Both the position numbers and the translations under genes were made by a program. From Mytilus californianus (lineage: Eukaryota; Mollusca; Bivalvia; Mytilida; Mytilidae): a stretch of DNA of 64,000 bases. Below the pieces are notes generated by a model. That model saw only the letters and a program-made list of their open reading frames with translations. It searched no databases and was not told the origin of the DNA. Each line of letters starts with the position of its first letter. The first letter of the stretch is position 1. The stretch covers positions 6,773,501 through 6,837,500 of the forward strand of contig NW_026262701.1 in the NCBI RefSeq assembly GCF_021869535.1. Direction: 5' to 3'. Below, piece by piece: positions 58,338 through 64,000 of the stretch.

Positions 58338-59330
58338 TCTCAAAATTTATGTTAGAGCATATTCTCAAAAGTTATATGTTAGAGCATAAGTCTCAAAAGT
58401 TATATGTTAGAGCATAAGTCTCAAAAGTTATATGTTAGAGCATAAGTCTCCAAAGTTATATGTTAGAGCATAAGTCTCCAAAGTTATATGTTAGAGCATA
58501 AGTCTCCAAAGTTATATGTTAGAGCATAAGTCTCCAAAGTTATATGTTAGAGCATAAGTCTCCAAAGTTATATGTTAGAGCATAAGTCTCCAAAGTTATA
58601 TGTTAGAGCATAAGTCTTGAAAGTTATATGTTAGAGCATAAGTCTCAAAAGTTATATATTAAGTATAAGATCAAAAGTTACATGATAGAGTATAAGATCA
58701 AAAGTTATATATTAGATAATTAGAGTATAAGATCAAAAGTTATACCAGGTACATAAGTAAAGCATAAATCTCAAAAGTGATATGATAGAGCATAAGATCA
58801 AAAGTTATATATTAGAGTATAAGATCAAAAGGTATATGATAGAGTATAAGATCAAAAGGTATATATTAGAGTATAAGATCAAAAGGTATATGATAGAGTA
58901 TAAGATCAAAAGGTATATATTAGAGTATAAGATCAAAAGTTATATGATAGAGTGTAAGATCAAAAGTTATATATTAGAGTATAAGATCAAAAGTTATATA
59001 TTAGAGTATAAGATCAAAAGTTATATATTAGAGTATAAGATCAAAAGGTATATGATAGAGTATAAGATCAAAAGTTATACCAGGTACATAAGTAAAGCAT
59101 AAATCTCAAAAGTGATATGATAGAGCATAAGATCAAAAGTTATATGTAAGCGTATTGTCTCAAAAGGTTTATGTTAGAGCATAGTCACAAAAGTGATATG
59201 TTAGAATTAATAATAGTCTCAAAAGTTATATGACTTTTATGTTAGTGTATAGTCCTGAAAGTTATATGGTAGAGTAAACTCTCAAAAGTTATACACTAAG
59301 ATATTCTCTCAAAAGTTGCTTGTTAGAGTT
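58338..59330 (+). repeat. 28/27-bp satellite with a 335-bp higher-order unit
   Basis: The left part (58338-58650) is ~10 units of 28 bp ('gttatatgttagagcataag' + 'tctccaaa'). The right part is ~27-bp units ('ttatatattagagtataaga' + 'tcaaaag'). A block with 'ataccaggtacataagtaaa' recurs at 58742 and 59077 (335 bp). The lysine/tyrosine-rich ORF 58782-59102 is just the 27-bp period read in frame. Confidence 0.93.
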
Positions 59331-59940
59331 TTCTACCAAAATTTATACATAACAAAAAGTAAAGTCATAACATTACCAAGGAACTAAATCTGTATTATCT
59401 TAATGATTGTGAAAGTAAAATGTCTACCATGTAGTTAAGAAGGATAACGGGTAAAAAAGAAACTGAAGAAGGCCAGCGGCCAAAACGTCTTACAAAATGG
59501 TTTATTTACTACAATAATATAATATATGTTCCCTATTAAAATTTTGAAACAAGGAAAAAAGTTATTTGTTAAGAGCATAGTCCCAAAAAATAGATGTTAG
59601 AGTACTTTCTCAAAAGTTATATGTTAATGTATAGTCTCAGATGATTACACTCCATGGATTTCTTTGGTAGGAGGGAAAAACCAAAACTTAAGATACTGGA
59701 CAAAATTCAAATGTTTAATTGCTTTGATAGGAGCAAATGATGCAACATTGTTGATACCAAAAACAATGAATATATTTACAGCATATAACTCACTGACCTC
59801 ATACTAAATATGGAAATTAAAAGTGCATTCATTTCATCTCATTGCCAATTTAAAAAAATGAAATTCAACAATAATAAAGCTTGTATTTTCATATTTATAG
59901 ACTATCACTTATATATTGGCTGAAAAAGTTTTTTCTTTGT

Positions 59941-60060
59941 GGTCAGTTATACCATACCATTTATTTTGGAAACACAGCTTTGGATAAAACTGACAACAGA
60001 TAAAAACATCTGTTCCATATTTCATTTTTATGAACTAAAAAAAAATAAAAGAATGAAATT
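59941..60060 (+). repeat. Dispersed duplicate, copy 2
   Basis: Partner of 56826-56950; shares 'ggtcagttataccata' and 'aaaaacatctgttccat' with small indels. Confidence 0.75.
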
Positions 60061-63000
60061 CAAATATATTGTAGCTATTGCCCTTGGACAGATAAAATAT
60101 GTACACCATCAGTGCACATTGAAACACTGTTCTTTCATTATACATGTACTAGAACCAACAGAGTTGTAACTTATTGGAGTTCTAATGTTAAAATAGAAAG
60201 AACATGTAAATCTCATTTTCTAATAGTACATATATTTCATTCTTCAAATTGTCTGCCAAATTTTTTTTTAAAATTGCCAAAAATATTTTCTACTTCTCTT
60301 GTATTTCAATTTATCAAATGTTTCTGAAATTTCTTTATGAATCATTGCACTCGTAGGTTAAAGTTTTTGACATGATACAGATTATTTTAGTCATAGGTAC
60401 ATGTAAAATTAAGAACACAAGGGTACAACTCTTTCATAATTTGTGTAAATGACTATTTTTCGACAAATTTCAGAAATTTTGAATCATTACCTATCTAAAT
60501 AGATAGATTTTGTTTGTTAAGTCAATGATCTGTAAATGATGAAATATACATACAGTTGTATACCATCAATCATAGAAATCAAAAGAACGTGATTAATTCA
60601 GGTTTTTTTTATATTGATCGATAATGATTTGTCTGGTTGTCCTTTTATGGAACATATTTAAAATATTGTAATATTGAAAGGATTTTTCTATTAGGTATCT
60701 GTAGATTTAAGGTAACTGCCACTTAGAGATTTTTTTTATTATTGTTTAGGACATATATAAAAACAATAAGGCAGAGTAAAATATTCCAATACTTATATAC
60801 CAAAATAATTGACAAGAAACATCTTAAGTTATGGCAAATTTACTGGTTGCTTGTAAAAACTTTTGAAAAAAAAAAAAAATGCTTCTGTAATACAGTAAGG
60901 ATTGACATCTGGAAAAATTTACATGGAATCATTATGTTTAACGATTTGCAAAATTGAAATCTTTGTAGTGTAAAATATTTAAGGAATCTTCCATTGGGTA
61001 TATTTGAGTAAAATGTGACAGTCATAATTAAGCGAAGTCCACATTTGTCTGACAGGTTGTTATTAACCAGATTACCACTATTTTATATTTGGTTAATTTT
61101 TATGACATGTTTTGCTAATAAAAATGTTAAAAAACGATCAAAGTTTCAATAAAACTTACTGATGGTTGGAACATTATACCTTTGAAATATATCAAAAAAT
61201 ACTCCATACTCTATACTCCATACTCCTTTGTCACTTTTTAAGGGTGTCCGAGGGTTGGTATTTGATTTTATATCATAATTGACATAGGAGCCTTTATCAT
61301 CAATGTATAGAATGTTTATAAGAGTGACAGGAAAGAAATTAACAAAAAAATGAAGGCAACAGACAATCCAGTCAACAGGTACCTATGAATTTTCTGTAAT
61401 ATCATTATAAATTTTTTATATGGTATAAATATCTGAATGGCCCCATGCAATATAGAGAATTGAATTCCAATAATTTCTTTCTGTCCTTCAACATGTGTAA
61501 CCTTTGCAACAACAACAAAGGGGAATCTACAGGATTTTTTACTTCAGGTTCATTTATGTCTCAGGGAAATAGGTTATTAAAAGGGGTTATTTAACCTGAT
61601 TAACAGTAAGCTTTATATTTTGTGTTTATTCCCATGTCAAGAGAAATCAGTGACGAGCAATCCTAGAATAGGTTACAGTTAGAAAATTACACTAACTCAT
61701 AAAAAATCAGCTGGTTCCAATGTCAATCACAAGTGGTCTATAAGGGTAGAAATCTCCATGAATCTCTATCCTGCTACGTTTGGAATATAAAAAATGTTTC
61801 ATCAATTTCTATAGTAATTGTATGTTTCCCGAAAGGTAGATGCACAAAATATTTCTACTGAGTTAGATAAGTCAAGATTTTTTCATTACTCATAATTGCA
61901 TGTTCGAAAGCATAAAGTTTGCTGTCTTTCTAATTTAACTTCCATTTTATGATCAACTGTATAGAAAGTTACAGTGTAGCATATTGCTCTTTGGAAATTT
62001 TCAACACTTTATGAGAATTTATTAAGGTAAAGCCTGGGAATAGAATTCCTAATGATATTGTAATATTGTTGACAAATACAACATGAATAGGAGGGATTAT
62101 ATATAATGCATGTCATGGAATAATTAACTCTCAGACTTCATTAGCCAACTGTCATCAGGATCAGTAGGACATCACAGGTTATCAAAGGTCATCAAAGGTC
62201 GTTCATGTAAAATCAACATGTAATGCCATATGTGGTGTCAAAATTTACACTTCATTTTTGTCATTTCATAGCTTCTCATAATATTAATTCTCTTTGAACT
62301 TTGGTCGTTACTGTAAAAGGTGACTGAATCCCTGGCGTGCAGAGCTGACAAGTTCGACCAGGTGAAAAAGTAAATTAGTAGGTAGCCTATCTCACCTGTG
62401 ATTTACCTGTGACCATATTTGGTGTCAAAGGGTGGCCTACTGATGACTTACGTGAAGAATTTAGAATTACAGAAATTATCGGGTAATTTGCTGTAATTTG
62501 ACAATTATTCTCTAGGTTTCTCCCACTGATATGAATAAAGATTGTAATTTTGATTTTTTGGATGATCTGTAATTTTAAAGTAAAATTGTGACAGTGGTAT
62601 TTATTCAGATTGAATTGAGTTTAATCTGTATTTATCATCTTTAATTTAGAGTAGACAATCTGTTTTTAAACTTAGTAAAGTTATTACAATTTTACATAAG
62701 AAGACACATGTTTTTTTATCACTAGTTAAGTGCACTTTTGATGTGTGTGATCAGGGCGACAAAAACAAGTCATTTGAAAGTCAGTAAAAGAGGTATTTTT
62801 TGTTATTTCAGGTATAAAATTGAACCATAGGTATTTTCCAGTTAGAATTTATACCAGAGACATAAAAAAATACTTCTCTATATAATTAGCTCCATTTTAG
62901 GATTGATAACTATAGCATTTTGATTCAAGCCTCTTTGTTAGTCATGTGTTGTTGCTAGACATATTCATTGTGTATATCTAGTTTTATTCTTATTTAGAGT

Positions 63001-64000
63001 TGATGAATAAGGTTTTGTACTGAGTACTAAAAAATAAATAAAGAAAAGAGTTTAATCCTTTAACAGTACCACACACAGTTAACTATGACTAGTGAAGGTG
63101 AATTGTTGTCATATTCTAATATTTGAATTAATCTAGATCAAATTGACTATAATTATCCAGCATAAGTCACCTACGTTTATAGTTACACAATAAATATAAG
63201 TCATCTTTTCCTTTAACTCTCAGGTTCAGTTGTGCCTCTGGTAATAATAGGATCCTATAAAGAACAAGAAAGTATATAATTTTGTGAGATTTTGAAATTT
63301 GAGAAATATATAATATTTTATCCTATTTAATGATTTATCTATACTTTATGCTTAAAAAAGTTCCTTTTCTGTGTACCATTGTTCATAGCTAGATGTCATC
63401 AGGTTTCTAACTATTCTAACGTCATATCGGGTCATTAGTTACATGACACTAGGCTTCGGATAATAATTTTGATCTTTCCTGATGAAAGTTCTAATCCAGA
63501 AGAGTTCATTAAACACAGCAAATATGTTTGACTTTAATTTACTGAAAGTGACCATCATTAGATCACTTTGTTAAAGATCATTTTATAGTTATCTTTAGGG
63601 ATGCATACAAAGCTACAAGATTCATTCAGGCATTTTTTTTTTATGAAACATATAATTCTATCTGTTATTTTTTGCTTTATCTTTCTGCTTAATTAGTTAC
63701 ATTCAATTATACCAATATTTATTTTTCAGCTTCCAGAAATATAATTTCAAAATACAATAGTTCACAGAATAAGTGAAGAGAGAAATAAAAATTATAGCTA
63801 CAGAATACAGTAAAGCTAGATATGGATGTCAATATAACTAATTCAAGACACCAGAGAAAAGATTTCTTAAGGTAGGATGTTATGGTAAAGCATAAAAAAA
63901 AGATCAAAGAAATTAATGTAAATCATCGTTTATTTATAATCTGTATAAGAAAGATTTTTTATTTGCGGGCCAAACTAGTCAACGAAATCGCTAAACCTCT
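60061..64000. other. Intergenic DNA, no gene seen
   Basis: No exon could be supported on either strand. The sequence is less repeat-rich than the rest of the window and may include flanking or regulatory DNA of a gene beyond the right edge. A DR4-type array is at 62176-62201. Confidence 0.5.
62176..62201 (+). promoter_or_regulatory. Triple AGGTCA-like half-sites, spacing 4 (DR4-DR4)
   Basis: AGGTTA-tcaa-AGGTCA-tcaa-AGGTCG: three direct hexamers with identical 4-base spacers. DR4 is the spacing used by some nuclear-receptor dimers with RXR. It could also arise from a 10-bp micro-duplication. Confidence 0.4.

Noticed and set aside
58782-59102. 106-residue Lys/Tyr/Ile repeat protein
   Set aside because: It is a 27-bp satellite read in frame, with no start context, splice site or conservation argument.

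Overview
The window looks like nuclear DNA of a marine bivalve, most likely a mussel close to Mytilus. It is AT-rich, has long introns with GT-AG borders, and is crowded with dispersed repeats I recognise from mussel sequences: retroelement 3' tails containing 'gattgccaatgagacaac', the 'agctcacctggcccgaaggg' element, and a tRNA-derived SINE with a (TA)n tail. Species assignment is inference; I ran no search.

Layout. (1) Bases 1-18285, + strand: the 3' part of a large C2H2 zinc-finger gene. Seven exons can be assembled in one frame (about 2136 residues visible; the 5' end lies outside the window) and every intron is phase 0. The protein has an N-terminal Gln/Asn-rich region with a 48-bp (16-residue) coding minisatellite, a PIDLS (CtBP-type) motif, four C-x4-C fingers, and a 1037-codon disordered exon with four tandem SUMO-interaction-like motifs. 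I cannot name an orthologue. (2) Bases 18300-27290: a repeat-rich intergenic tract with several nested transposon insertions and no convincing gene. (3) Bases 27292-38791, - strand: a complete 17-exon gene for CFAP91 (MAATS1/FAP91), 735 residues, with all splice phases closing, preceded by an RFX X-box. It converges tail-to-tail with the zinc-finger gene. (4) Bases 38900-64000: about 25 kb without a supportable gene. It holds palindromes, a 536-bp tandem repeat interrupted by a SINE, retroelement tails, a 27/28-bp satellite of about 1 kb, and a DR4-type triple hormone-receptor half-site near the right end.

The two genes do not obviously act together. CFAP91 is a structural protein at the radial-spoke base of motile cilia. 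The zinc-finger protein, judged only from motifs, looks like a nuclear repressor tied to SUMO and CtBP. The strongest leads are the SIM/PIDLS/zinc-finger protein with its coding minisatellite; a family of hairpin-headed, tandem-core, hairpin-tailed elements (Helentron/'pearl'-like) inserted into one another; and a tandem triplication of a CFAP91 splice acceptor.
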